NCBI GenBank assembly: GCA_023376005.1
Contig: CM042176.1
Location: 13,195,694 to 13,259,693, forward strand
Reading direction: 5' to 3'
DNA: 64,000 nucleotides
DNA from: Doryteuthis pealeii
Taxonomy: Eukaryota; Mollusca; Cephalopoda; Myopsida; Loliginidae
Numbering within the stretch: the first letter of the stretch is position 1; every line of letters begins with the position of its first letter. This document shows, in pieces, positions 31,683 to 42,294 of this stretch. Position numbers and translations under genes: made by a program. The notes below the pieces were generated by a model. That model saw nothing but the letters and a program-made list of their open reading frames with translations, had not been told where the DNA came from and did no database searches.

Positions 31683-31945
31683 CTTTCTTTGGATCCTTTC
31701 CGTCCACTAAGGACGATGGCGTAGTGTTAAAAAAAAAAAAAAAGAAAATATTTTTATCTGCCTCTGCGCAAGTGACTCTGCAAGCCAATTCTTGAGTGAT
31801 AGTCTTTGGTGCACTGAATGTACATACACTGGGATGCTTTCTGGGGCTGCTGGATTTTCTCCCTCTTTCTGGGTCTCTTTGCTGTCGAGGCCACTCTCCT
31901 CTCCGCCTCACCCCTCTCCGTGCCTTACTTAACGTTGAAGCGCCA
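31683..31945 (+). repeat. Dispersed repeat, copy 1
   Basis: Homologous to 57775-58012 in the same orientation: ttggatcctttccgtccacta, tgactctgcaagccaatt, gggatgctttctggggctgctgg and tctttctgggtctctttgctgtcgaggc. The two overlapping open frames (31621-31965 minus, 31796-32224 plus) are not both conserved, so I do not call a gene. 31946-32150 has nothing recognised. Confidence 0.75.
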
Positions 31946-32152
31946 GGCCGCTCTATTTTTTGCATCTACATCCCACGTGTTTGTGTCAATATGGCATATC
32001 CTCATGCTCTCCTGCAGACATCTTTAAATCGTAGGCGTGGTCTACCAACAATCGGGAGCCTTTTACGAAGTTTATTAATACATATGTGTTATATACCTAC
32101 ATTGACATCGTACATTGTACATCGAACATCGTACATCGGGTATATAAACGAG

Positions 32153-32175
32153 ATTGTGTGTGTGTGTGTGTGTGT

Positions 32176-32221
<46 letters not shown>

Positions 32222-32372
32222 TAGGGGGAGAGAGAGGGGTGAGAGGGGGTGAGGGAGTGTTCAGAGAGACATATGAGAGAGAGAGAGGGAGAGGGAGAGA
32301 GAGAGAGGGGGAGTGTGAGAGTGTTCAGAGAGACATATGAGAGAGAGGGAGTGTGAGAGTGTTCAGGGAGAC

Positions 32373-32409
<37 letters not shown>

Positions 32410-32550
32410 GGGAGAGAGAGGGGTGAGAGGGGTGAGGAGTGTTCAGAGAGACATATGAGAGAGAGGGAGAGGGAGAGAGAGAGGGGGAGTGTGAGAGTGT
32501 TCAGAGAGACATATGAGAGAGAGGGGGAGTGTGAGAGCGTTCAGGGAGAC

Positions 32551-32612
<62 letters not shown>
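32153..32612 (+). repeat. (GT)n(GA)n tract with higher-order repeats
   Basis: A purine-rich tract in which gtgttcagagagacatatgagagag recurs at least six times. The roughly 185-bp block 32220-32395 is repeated at 32405-32580. Confidence 0.93.
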
Positions 32613-32615
<3 letters not shown>

Positions 32616-33149
32616 GTCTTCCTTGGTTTTCATTTCTGCTTACTGTTTCCTCTTCTCTTGTTCTTGTTCTTGTTCTGTTCTTGTTCTTGTTCTTGTTCTT
32701 GTTTGTTCTTGTTCTTGTTCTTGTTCTTCTCTGGCCGACATTTCGTCTAGTTGGGTTCTTCTATCTACTTCTTCTATCTTCTCCTTAACTAAGGTTTGGT
32801 TTCTTCTGACTAAGGGCTTCTTTTTCTTCGGTTGATTTGGTCATTGCAATTAATTGACAAGACCATTTTGTTGCCTGATCAATCTTTTATATTTTATCTA
32901 GCCCACACACCGCGTAGATGAGATTTCAACCTCAGCAGCAGTCCGGTCGAATCTAATTCTCTAAACTAATCACGTGTTTCTCGTGGCGCGCTTTCCAGGG
33001 ATCAGGGAGGTATAACCGTCACTGGTAAATTTCCACTCCTTGATCTCAAAGTTAACGGCCTCTTATTCAGCTACAGGGTCTGCCAACAATTTATGTGTGT
33101 CATAAATTGTTATGACTTATGAAGTTAATGAAAATTATTTTTACTTTTC
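32613..33149. other. Low-complexity then unassigned stretch
   Basis: (TTCTTG)n-like pyrimidine repeat at 32651-32735. After that, no gene or repeat family is recognised, apart from one diverged unit of the 45-bp family at 33115-33160. Confidence 0.5.
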
Positions 33150-33343
33150 CATTTAGCAATGAAAGCCGGGAGTAAAGGAAGAGTAAATTTCAGTTGTTCT
33201 ATTTTTCGATTATACCCCCTTCTGTTTCAGATCTTTTAAATCTGCATTCTTATTTAGTTTCATTAGCCTTTCTTATTTAATATGATATCTTATTACATTA
33301 AAACTTAAATACTTGAATCCGGATGGTGCATGTATTTTGCTAG
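33150..33343 (+). mobile_element. Helitron 3' fragment
   Basis: Matches the last 200 bp of the element at 36500 (ctgttctatttttcgattataccccct, tattacattaaaacttaaatac). It ends with a degraded hairpin and tattttgCTAG/T at 33340-33343. Confidence 0.68.
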
Positions 33344-33496
33344 TATATATAATGTATGGAGTATCCCTTCCATGATCGTATTCTACAAACATACGTAAAA
33401 ATTTCATGTATTGGGAACTTTTATCTTTTAGTGAATTTACAGTCATTTTGATGAAAATTGTTTAGTGTTCTTTTGTTTCTTTGTTTGTTTCTTTTA

Positions 33497-33572
33497 GCGC
33501 GCACGCGCGTGCGCGCGTGTGTATGTGTGTGTGTGTGTGTCTGTATGTCTGTGTGTGCGGGCGCGGGTGCTT
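33497..33572. repeat. Alternating purine-pyrimidine (GC/GT) tract
   Basis: Gcgcgcacgcgcgtgcgcgcgtgtg followed by (GT)n: about 75 bp with Z-DNA potential, unusual in this AT-rich region. Confidence 0.85.
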
Positions 33573-33637
33573 GTGTGTATGTATGCATGTACAATTTTGT
33601 ACAATAGTTATTTTATCTAGAATTAGTTCCCTTTATT

Positions 33638-33719
33638 ATATAGCTAGAGTTACTTCCCCTGAATGATTTAATTAATGTCATTAATTAAATCATTCAGGGG
33701 AAGTAACTCTAGCTATTGG
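33638..33719. repeat. Near-perfect palindrome
   Basis: Agctagagttacttcccctgaatgatttaattaatg (33642) and its reverse complement meet at gtc near 33679. It would form a 36-bp hairpin with almost no loop. Confidence 0.92.
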
Positions 33720-34854
33720 CAAACGGAGCCTAAAATGCGTTTTTGACAAAATGACTTTAGCTCCCCTACAGAAAATAATTTACCAAAAATCAGGGAATTA
33801 TCGGATTTTAATGAAATTTTCAGTGTTTATTTATCAATGAACGATCTTTATAATGCATTATTTATTTTATTTAAAAACTTTCTCATTTTTTTCAGGTCAC
33901 TTAATTTTGACCCCCCTTATATTGGGGGTGTAAAATGTTTTGCGAGTTGGTCATTTTCGATACTAATTACAGTATAAATAAAGAGATAAAAGACCGAAGT
34001 TATGAATAGAAACTAAAAAATTTTTTTTACGATTGTTGTTTTATAAGAAAATAAGTACCGAAAATCGAAAAATAAAATGTAAAAAAATAATAAATAATTA
34101 ATCTTTTGGAGATTTCTTTTTTACTCATTTCGATAATTATTTAATTGGCTATTATTTCGTAAAAGAAAAAATTATACATCGATGTTTTTTCTGCTTAAAA
34201 AGGGGAGGGGGTACATTTTCAATCGAGTTTTTCTTCAAAACCTATTACTTTTGGCACCTAAAATAAGGTTTGCATTAAGTAGATATCTATTTTTAGAATC
34301 TAAAAATATAACATTTTAAACTTAACATCGGGATTTTCATATTTTAAATGAATTTTATATATTAATTTTTCATAGCAAAAATACTAAATTAAAGTTTTGA
34401 AATAAAATAACTGATGCATTATAAAATTCATCAATACTGAAAATTTCATTAAAACCGGATAATTACCTGATTTTTGGTAAATTTTTTTGCAATCGCGAAT
34501 GTTACAGTAAAATTGTAAACAAGCACTTAAAAACCATCGAAAAAGAGGCTGAATGGCGGATATCGTCGAAATTGACCAAAACAAATAGTTTTAAATCTTT
34601 TTAAAATAAACTGCATATGTAATTATATTTTTCTTTGTTTTAATGTTGGTTATTATGCTACTACTAATCGATTTAGACAAAGTTTAACCTTAAATAATAG
34701 ATTTAATTATTCTTAATTCGCTTTTAAAACTCGTAGTTTCCGATTTTTTTTGCTACTCCCTAATGAAGTATTTTTCTTTTCTTCCATTTCGTGAATTAAT
34801 TAGATTCTTTTGGAATAAAAGAAATTACAATCTTATTTCTGGATCGAATGAATT
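33720..34854. other. AT-rich stretch with dispersed repeat pair
   Basis: A roughly 105-bp unit appears reversed at 33788-33895 and forward at 34384-34490 (aataactgatgcattat..atactgaaaatttcattaaa..acctgatttttggtaaa). It appears again at 49945-50050. It may be the ends of one larger inverted-repeat element. No gene. Confidence 0.55.
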
Positions 34855-34856
34855 TC

Positions 34857-34905
<49 letters not shown>
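34855..34905. repeat. (ATT)n microsatellite, LINE tail
   Basis: About 16 ATT units on the plus strand, i.e. (AAT)n directly after the minus-strand LINE end at 34912: the LINE's own simple-repeat 3' tail. Confidence 0.9.
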
Positions 34906-34906
<1 letters not shown>

Positions 34907-35368
34907 GTTTTTCACACCAGCATTAGCTGATGGTATTTCCCTGGAGTCTGAGTGACAACAAGTCTCCTCGGGTCTCCAGGATTCTTCTGAGTATTCTGGC
35001 ACATTGTAAAGAGTGCAGTAGTCTGGATGGTCTCAATTCTTCCTCTAATTTCCAGATTTTCCAGTCTTTTTCCCAAGCTTTTTAGACCGTTCCAAGTGCA
35101 CCAACTACAATTGGTATCACTTTGACCTTCATATTCCAGTTCTCTTTTCAGTTCTCTGGCAAAGTCCAGGTATTTGTCCATCTTTTCGTTTTCCTTCATC
35201 TTCACCCTGTGATCCGCTGGAACTGCAACGTCCACCAGTTGACAAGTTCTTTCTTTTTTGTTAATCTGGTCTTCTTCCTGGAAAATTGATATGAGAGTTT
35301 TTCCCACCCGCCAAGGTTGGTGGTTCACAGGAGGTTGAGCGACAGCAAATCTCCTTAGTTCTCCGGGA
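34906..35368 (-). pseudogene. LINE C-terminal remnant, restriction-like endonuclease type, copy 2
   Basis: The open frame 35328-34912 contains INKKERTCQLVDVAVPADHR, then KYLDFARELKREL, then LENLEIRGRIETIQTTALF. This is a well-known C-terminal region of non-LTR retrotransposons in animals. In complete relatives it begins R-P-D-L and resembles the restriction-like endonuclease that nicks target DNA for reverse transcription. Here the R-P-D block is replaced by unrelated sequence (MNHQPWRVGKTL..). A short third scrap with cctccggttctccgggac-like text sits at 35330-35368. The reverse transcriptase domain is absent. It ends in (AAT)n. Confidence 0.7.
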
Positions 35369-35405
<37 letters not shown>

Positions 35406-35435
35406 TGTAAATAGTTATTATTATTGTTATCATTA

Positions 35436-35472
<37 letters not shown>

Positions 35473-35475
35473 TAT
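35369..35475. repeat. (ATT)n microsatellite
   Basis: Two (ATT)n blocks broken by gtaaatagttattattattgtt; the simple tail of the upstream minus-strand LINE copy. Confidence 0.92.
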
Positions 35476-35487
35476 TCATCTATTTAT

Positions 35488-35905
35488 TTACTCCTTTTGA
35501 GTTTTCACATCAGTGTTAGCTGATGGTATTTCACTGGAGTCTGAGTGACAGCAAGTCTCCTCAGGTCTCCAGGACTCTTCTGAGTATTCTGGCAGATTGC
35601 AGCAGTACAGTGTTCTGAATGGTTTCAATCCTTCCTCTGATTTCCAAACTTTCCAAACCCTTTTCCAATCCTTTTGGGACCGTTCCAAGTGCACCAACTA
35701 CAATTGGTATCACTTTCACTTTCATATTCCATAACTTTTTCAGTTCTCTGGCAAGGTCCAGATATTTGTCCATTTTTTTCATTTTCCTTTAGCTTTACCC
35801 TGTGATCTGCTGGAACTGCAAAAACCACCAGTTGACAAGCTCTTTCTTTTTTGTTTATCATCACTAGGTCTGGTCTTCTTGTTGGGATAAGGTGATCCGT
35901 TATTA
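35488..35905 (-). pseudogene. LINE C-terminal remnant, restriction-like endonuclease type, copy 1
   Basis: Retains the start LIPTRRPDLVMINKKERACQ that copy 2 lost. The catalytic-type R-P-D is followed about 13 residues on by VVF where relatives often have D. After ADHRVKLKENEK the frame shifts, and the remainder (ELKKLWNMKVKVIPIVVGAL, GLESLEIRGRIETIQNT) reads in other frames, so it is a pseudogene with at least two frameshifts. It lies in tandem with copy 2, each copy ending in (AAT)n. Confidence 0.72.
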
Positions 35906-35915
35906 TTATTATTAT

Positions 35916-35968
<53 letters not shown>

Positions 35969-36339
35969 TCTTAGAATTGCTATTATTATCATTATTATTA
36001 TTACAAAATTCTTCTTCTTTTGCTTGTTCTTGTTTTAATTTTTATTATTAAATTTTTACTACTATTATAATTTTAAAAATGTTGATAACATTAATTTTTA
36101 ATTTTGATAATTATTATTTTAATATTATTAATCTTTTCTTTAAATCTTTTTACGTCAATTTTCTCTTTTAACTTAATAGTGAAAATTTAGAGTTATCTCC
36201 CTTCATTTACTTTATCCTTTAATTTTTAAAAATTTTCTTGGTTGTCTCCCTTAGACCATGAAATTTGAATTTTGTGACCGAAATAAAAATTTCACTTTGG
36301 TAAATAGATCTTCATATTGCTTACCATACTTTACAAAAT
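35906..36339. other. (TTA/TAA)n block then AT-rich stretch
   Basis: (ATT)n switching strand to (AAT)n at about 35918-35968 forms a potential hairpin. The rest is AT-rich with no feature recognised. Confidence 0.6.
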
Positions 36340-36420
36340 GGTCACCCATCTAATTAGTGATTAGGCTCAACAGTGCTTAACTTCGGTGACCTGATAGGAA
36401 TCGATGCTTTCAGCGTAACT
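36340..36420 (-). mobile_element. 5S rRNA-like segment
   Basis: Minus strand ggtcaccgaagttaagcactg..agatgggtgacc matches 5S from box A to box C. On its 5' side, cctatcag.. resembles the gaacc-type flank of the other copies. No tRNA-like block follows. Confidence 0.6.
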
Positions 36421-36499
36421 TAAACGAGAATTCGTCGCTTTTGAAACAAAACCTCGAACTCTGTTTAACTTGTAGAGTATAGGGTACTATACTATCTTA

Positions 36500-37103
36500 T
36501 CTTATTATAATGGAGATTGTGTGTGTGTCTGTCTGTAACCGAAACTAAATCACTATTCAAGTCACAATTCCCTAACTTACTGACGTCACATTTACCATGA
36601 ATTTATTTAAACCTCAATTATTGATAAAATTGTTATACCTTATTAATACTGTTGACCATATCTACGTACTAATATCATGTAATTGTATTTATATATACAA
36701 CAAAATAGCGGTTTACAGTGTGAACGAGAAGGCTAATTTGCATATTGATATTTAAAATTTGATTTTGATAAATATATGCTTAGTATTATTGATTTCTAAT
36801 TGTTTGGTTTTCTCTTAACGAATCTGAGCAAAAATCTCGGGGATAAATCTTAAAAGAAATCCATAAACAAGACGAAAGAACTGTAATTTTATTAAATACT
36901 TCATAATCTAACTAAATAGATAAATTAGGAAAAATGGAAGACGGGAGGGAAAGAAAATGATGGAAGAGTTAAATCTAAAGCTGTTCTATTTTTCGATTAT
37001 ACCCCCTCAGTTTATAATTTTCTAAATAGTTTATAATTTGATACAATATTTTATAACATCAAAACCTAAATACTTGCACCCGAAGGGTGCATATATTTGC
37101 TAG
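36500..37103 (+). mobile_element. Helitron-like non-autonomous element (604 bp), reference copy
   Basis: Starts A/TCTTATTATAATGGAGATT and ends gcacccgaagggtgc (15-base hairpin), then atatatttgCTAG/T. Similar in length and content to the 949-1559 copy (shared aacctcaattattgat, attgtatttatatatacaa and gctaatttgcatat segments). No coding capacity. Confidence 0.8.
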
Positions 37104-37599
37104 TTATTATAAAGGAGATTCGGTGTCTGTGTCCCTGTAACCGAAACTACATCACTGCTTCCGTCATAATACCCTCAAGAATTGTGTAAGTTTATCAATA
37201 AATATTTAATCAAAATCATTAATACATTTATTTGCCTCAAAACAGCCCATGTTATTAGTACGTTTAAAATCCTACAATATGTCTTATATATCACTAAGAA
37301 ATGAAAGTTTACATAATATATGGTGTGGTTAAATTGTATACTGGTTTTAACAAAACCGGGTTTAATAAATAATAATTTGATGTTTCTAATATTATTAATG
37401 TTTCTAATATTATTGTTTTTATTCTCGAACGTATTACAATCAATCCCATGAATGAATTTTTATATAAAAAAAACAAAACAATTAGAATATAATTAAAATA
37501 AATGTATTCTTTTTATATGTGTTCTTATTTAATTTCCTTAGACTTTTTAATTCAATATATCTCATTACATTAAAACTTATATACTTATGCCATTGCTAG
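37104..37599 (+). mobile_element. Second Helitron abutting the first
   Basis: Begins ttattataaaggagattcggtgtctgt with no spacer after the first copy's CTAG, lacking the TC. Ends aaaacttatatacttatgccattgCTAG/T with the hairpin missing. Head-to-tail Helitron arrays can arise when replication reads past the end signal. Confidence 0.7.
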
Positions 37600-37679
37600 T
37601 TTTAAGAAAGGAAAAGAGGGAAGAGGTGGAACATACCAAGGTCGAAGAGCCCAGTCTGCCTAACTATTTACCCATAGCT

Positions 37680-38565
37680 GGAGGGAGAATATCACAACAG
37701 TCTCTCTTCGTTTGCAAAAATATCACAACAGTTTCTCTCCGTTTGTAAGAATATTACACCAGTCTCTGTTATTTTTCTAAGAATATTACAGGAGTCTCTC
37801 TCCGTTTGCAAGAATATCACAGCAGTCTCTCTTCACTTGCAAGAATATTACAGGAGTCTCTCCGTTTGCAAGAATTTACAGCAGTCTCTCTCCACTTGCA
37901 AGAATATTACAGGAGTCTCTCTCCGTTTGCAAGAATATTACAGGAGTCTCTCTTCACTTGCAAGAATATTACAGGAGTCTCTCTCCGTTTGCAAGAATTC
38001 ACAGCAGTCTCTCTTCACTGCAAGAATATTACAGGAGTCTCTCTCCGTTTGCAAGAATATCACAGCAGTCTCTCTTCACTTGCAAGAATATTACAGGAGT
38101 CTCTCTCCGTTTGCAAGAATATTACAGCAGTCTCTCTCCACTTGCAAGAATATTACAGGAGTCTCTCTCCGTTTGCAAGAATATTACAGGAGTCTCTCTT
38201 CACTTGCAAGAATATTACAGGAGTCTCTCTCTGTTTGCAAAAAATATCACAGCAGTCTCTCTTCACTTGCAAGAATATTACAGGAGTCTCTCTCCGTTTG
38301 CAAGAATATCACAGCAGTCTCTCTTCACTTGCAAGAATATTACAGGAGTCTCTCTCCGTTTGCAAGAATATTACAGGAGTCTCTCTCCGTTTGCAAGAAT
38401 ATTACAGCAGTCTCTTTCCACTTGCAAGAATATTACAACAGTCTCTCTCTGTTTGCAAAAATATCACAGCAGTCTGTCTCCTTTTATAAGAATATTACAG
38501 CAGTCTCTCTCCATTTGCAGTAATATTACAACAGTTTCTCTTCGTTTGCAACAACATTAGATCAG
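37680..38565 (+). repeat. Minisatellite, 31-bp unit, about 28 copies
   Basis: Unit cagtctctctccgtttgcaagaatattacag with two alternating variants (ccgtttgc and ttcacttgc). Since 31 is not a multiple of three, all three forward frames stay open over about 200 codons (37806-38560) without any being a real protein. Unit identity falls towards both edges. Confidence 0.96.
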
Positions 38566-38884
38566 TCTTCAACGTATCCGCAATACCACGTTCCAAAGCG
38601 TCTCGCCTTTTTTTCATATCACGAGATGCATAGCTGATCTCGAGAAAATTTGCATACGCGCCAACCGCTCTCACCAATTCTCCTGGCCTCAAGATCGTGT
38701 TTCCTTAAATTAAGGAGTTAGGGCGGCAATATTTTCTTTTTTCTTTTCGAGTCCTTAATTCGTTTTGCACACAAGACACGTTCGCGCTCGCTTTGAGCTC
38801 CGAGGTAAGTTATTTCTCTCGCTACATGGACTCATCATTGTTTAATATTCTTGAAATGTATAGATTTTCCGGGCTTCCCACAAG
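38566..38884. other. Unassigned stretch
   Basis: A minus-strand frame (38692-38495) begins MRPGELVRAVGAYANFLEIS and runs into the minisatellite. I do not recognise it. The cgagtccttaattcg text near 38747 may be LINE 5' or coding DNA. Confidence 0.35.
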
Positions 38885-39133
38885 GCCGGAATAACATTAA
38901 GTCTTTTTAACGTGCGAAGCCACGCACGAGTCAAAGATCTCCATGTTTCTAACACACATGGGCATGCCTACAAAGTCAGAAAACTCCATAGCTCACATGA
39001 CTTTCGGAAACATTTTTTCACGCTCAGAATTGCCGAAGCATGGAATAAGCTGCCCGCGTCCGTTGTAGGCTGCCGAAACACTGCATCTTTCAAAGCCTCC
39101 ATGCTTCCTGTAATCCCCCAACACTATGCCTGA
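38885..39133 (+). pseudogene. LINE reverse transcriptase ORF, C-terminal end
   Basis: The open frame contains LHSSHDFRKHFFTLRIAEAW followed by NKLPASVVGCRNTASFKASM. The pattern F-x2-R-x3-xWN-x-LP-x2-V-x5-(S/T)-F-K is the conserved end of ORF2 in CR1/L2/Jockey-type LINEs. The frame continues upstream of its first ATG (38912). It stops at 39133 and a repeat-rich 3' UTR follows, so this is the 5'-truncated 3' end of a LINE inserted at about 38760-38885. Confidence 0.75.
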
Positions 39134-39535
39134 TACCCACCTCCATACGTATATGCACGCACGTGCACACATATATGCATATTACTGTACTCTATTCATG
39201 TTCCTGACACTAATACATTATTCTATGTACTAGACATGAGATTTGATGAGTTGTGGTGCACCTGAGCACTGTACACATACATGTATATATTACTGTACGC
39301 TATTCATGTTTCTGACACTAATACATTATTCTATGTACTAGACATGAGACTTTGATGAGTTGTGGTGCACCTGAGCACTGTACACATACATGTATATTAT
39401 TACTGTACGCTATTCATGCTCCTGACACTAATACATAATTCTGTGTACTAGACATGAGACTTTGATGAGTTGTGGTGCACCTGAGCACTGTACGCAATAA
39501 ATTACATTATTATTATAATGCGATGGCCAGTGCAA
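39134..39535 (+). repeat. LINE 3' UTR with three tandem units
   Basis: Three units of about 110 bp, each with attcatg(t/c)t(c/t)ctgacactaatacat, tactagacatgaga and gttgtggtgcacctgagcactgtac. It ends gcaataaattacattattattataat, a probable poly(A)-like tail. Confidence 0.85.
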
Positions 39536-39559
39536 AATAAATAAATAAAATAAAATAGA

Positions 39560-39700
39560 ATAAAAAATACATGGTTCCGTCGGCATTCTCCTCGAAGGGC
39601 TCCTCGGGCACCGAGCAATAAATCCGGCATTTATCACTTTTAGGTGAGAGGGCAAGTGCTACCTAGCGGGACGGTCTCCTGGGACCACGCGATATATTTT
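39560..39700 (+). repeat. GC-rich dispersed repeat, copy 3
   Basis: Ccgtcggcattctcctcgaagggctcctcgggcaccgagcaataaa.. parallels 23318-23400 with about 75% identity. Nothing recognised in 39701-39880. Confidence 0.5.
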
Positions 39701-39881
39701 ACCTCACTCACTGGATATTGGGGGTAAAAAAGTGGACATGATTTTACTAAAAAAATATGTCAAATCACAGCCCAATTCAAAACAAGAAATTCAGTAATTT
39801 CTTCACCATTTTTTATCTTATTTTTGGAACAATTTTGATAAAACTTGGCATGCTTATGTATGTATGTATGTTTGTTTGTTT

Positions 39882-40127
39882 GGACCAAGTCACCAATAGG
39901 CACTCTAGCCCAGATGCGTTTTGAAAGGAACTGAATTTTGCTTTTAACCGGTTGTTAGTAAACAAAATCAACAGCCGATAAAAACCAAAGACACATTTTT
40001 ATACTAAAAATAACGTATCTTTGGTTTTTATCGTCTGTTGATTTTGTTTACTAACAACCGGTGAAAAGCAAAATTCAGTTCCTTTCAAAACTGATCTCGG
40101 CTGGGATGCCTATTGGTGACTTGGTTC
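39882..40127. mobile_element. Foldback (MITE-like) element
   Basis: Arms of about 105 bp: accaagtcaccaataggca..gccgataaaaaccaaag against its reverse complement, ending tgcctattggtgacttggttc. Loop of about 20-30 bp. No coding. Confidence 0.88.
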
Positions 40128-40880
40128 GTTTGTTTTACGGCATATCAACCTCGGTTGGTCATTTAATGCCGGCAAAGTTTTGGAGGATTCGTAGCGATAG
40201 TTTCGAAGAACATCTGGACCATATGACCTTTAGGCACCCCTTTTGCTTTGCTGATTCTTAAGTACATTTTTTCATTTACACCGTCAACATCCGGTTTGTT
40301 AACAGACGATTTTTAAAGTTTTTTTTTAATTATAAAACTAACCCTAACCTAACCCTAACCATAACCATAACCCTAACCCTAACCTCTAACGCTAACGCTA
40401 ACCCCTAACAAACAACCGGATGTTGACGGTGTAAATGAAAAAAATGTACTTATGAATCAGCAAAGCAAAAGGGGTGCCTAAAGGTCATATGGTCCGAACA
40501 TCTTTTAAACAAATTTTGTATTTAAACCCATAGATGGGACCCTAACAGGTACTACCACTCCGGATCAGAGTGGCCCTTGGAGCAAGGAGTGCTTCCCCAA
40601 ACCTCCAGAACTGGAACTTCACCATCAGATAGAGTTTTATGTCATTTCCAAGACATGAAGACCCTCAGCCACCGTCTTCTAGCACATATATGGTTTCTGG
40701 CTTGCCATAAGGACAATAGGATCGGGACAATCATATAGGTGCTAGGATTTGATGTGAACAACCGACTGATCAGAGGGGGCTTATTCAACCACTCGTCTAG
40801 CCCAAGTAAAGGTCAAAGTGGAGTGTTGCATGTCATGGACTGCTCATTCACCAGGATTCCGTCATTAAGCATCACAGTTC
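40122..40880 (-). mobile_element. SINE copy split by a foldback element
   Basis: Tail and adjacent body at 40122-40182, then the body resumes at 40509 (acaaattttgtatttaaaccc) and runs to the head-proximal catcacagttct region at 40880. The intervening 326 bp is the foldback below. Confidence 0.78.
40183..40508. mobile_element. Foldback element with telomere-like loop
   Basis: Arms 40203-40305 and 40405-40508 (gaacatctggaccatatgacctttagg.. and reverse complement, near-exact over about 100 bp). The loop carries CCCTAA-type repeats with variants (ctaaccctaacc, ccataa, cgctaa) at 40341-40405. Inserted into the SINE above. Confidence 0.85.
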
Positions 40881-41340
40881 TTTCTGAGTTTGCTCTCAAT
40901 TTGTATGTATCTCTATGCTGTAACTCATTAGTCTAGGCTTCTAAGTATTAATTTTTTTAGATGAAGCTTAGTGTGTATAATTTTCATTTTTCGGACTGTT
41001 GTCCTAATCTTTATTGTGGTATGTAAAATCACGTTTCGGCAGCTCTATCCTCCGGCCTTCCTCGGTGTTTCCTGTGTATCCGAGCATAGCGATGACCCAA
41101 CCTGGGAAAACATTTTAAATAGTTTGGCTGTTGACCAAAAAAGGCATCGAAGAACTTTTAAAGATTTTATTCTTTTTTCTTTTAATAAGCATGCTGCTCC
41201 TCGTGCCACATGTCGGAATGATAGGCGTGCAAAAACGATGACGTCATTATTTGAATAAAATCTTCAAGAGTTCTTCGATTCCTTGTTTAATCAACAGCCA
41301 AACTTTTCAAAATGATTTCCAAGGTTTTAGCATATGGGAA
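40881..41340. other. Stretch with short inverted repeat
   Basis: Aaatagtttggctgttgacc..aagaacttttaaagattttattc (41115-41175) is roughly mirrored at 41255-41320. A plus-strand frame (40971-41258) overlaps this hairpin. I recognise no domain in it and do not call it a gene. Confidence 0.45.
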
Positions 41341-41800
41341 TTAGTCTTGGTTCATTCGTCTTGTATCCAATCCCCCTGTAGCGTTAGTTTGTGTTCGCCT
41401 GGTGGAGTTGTCTGCCCCTTTTAGTTGCTGGGTGCCCGCTAGGGCACCATAGTATTTAAGCGCCGGATTCAAACCCTTTCGTCCTCTTTTTCCTGTTTCA
41501 GTAACTACGAGCCACATGGGGTAGATTTTATCTAAACCCTCTCGTTGGGGCTCCGCCACCTTACATTACTGTAAGTCCTCACAGCATGGACTATTCCTAG
41601 TCTCATGTCTGTACTCATATATGTATATCTGTATCATTCATGAATGTGTCTTTATCTTTATTTGTGTACTCCTTATATATGTAACTCTTTTACTATGTAC
41701 GTTGTATCTACTGTTATCCATGTGCTGTGTATATTAAATGTTTTGTCCGTTAACCTTCGTCGGAGTTATTTGTATCCAAAGTATCTAATAACTTTACACC
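41341..41800 (+). repeat. LTR-like dispersed repeat, copy 1
   Basis: Homologous to 61285-61690 in reverse orientation. Shared features in order are gttgtctgcccctttt, a TATA-like gtatttaagcg, tcctgtttcagtaactacgag, ccacatggggtaga, cgttggggct, ccttacattactgtaag, catggacta, and attaaatgttttg-type poly(A)-signal DNA. TATA box plus polyadenylation-like end suggests a solo LTR, but I could not fix TG/CA ends or target duplications. Confidence 0.5.
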
Positions 41801-42294
41801 ATCCTTATACCCCAATAAAAGTATCTATTCCTTCTTGTTGGCTGGTGAGCTGAAATAGAATTCAACGGAGAGAAGGAAAGGAACAGAGACAGGGATGACT
41901 TTAGAGTTAGACCTTTATTATCGAGTTCACACTATTTCGTTGTGGGGATATATTTCCCGAACAATTCGATAGGTGTTACCTCTCCAAAGTCTCAAAGTCC
42001 AAGCATCCTAGAGACCTTTTTGACGCCAAGAACTTGGGGTTTTTTTTTCTGCGCATGCCCAGAGGGCTCTTCCTGACCTAAGCCCTCTGGGAGATTGTTA
42101 TTTTTGTGTCATTTTTATTTATTCATTTATTTTATTTATTTTTGTTTTACTTTTGTTTTATTTATTTTAACTTTTCTTAATCCCCACGAACACCATGGGG
42201 AATGCAAACAGCCGTGTCCAAGATTTGATTCGGTTCACCCTGCTCATAAAAACGTGGATTCCGAGGCCGTGTTCCAAACCATTGAGAAAAATCC
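41801..42294. other. Unassigned stretch
   Basis: Contains gcgcatgcccagagggctc, a hairpin-forming agccctctggg, and a T-rich run at 42100-42175. No gene. Confidence 0.35.

Noticed and set aside
37806..38560. Three long plus-strand frames of 200-228 codons suggesting a repetitive protein
   Set aside because: A stop-free 31-bp tandem repeat gives open frames in all phases. No frame has a start context, domain or non-repeat extension.
39343..39395. Ttgatgag..gcac hairpin resembling a hammerhead core in the LINE 3' UTR
   Set aside because: No GAAA after the hairpin and no pairing stem I; the core has T for C3.
40971..41258. 95-codon plus-strand gene
   Set aside because: Half of the frame lies in a hairpin-forming inverted repeat and no domain is visible.
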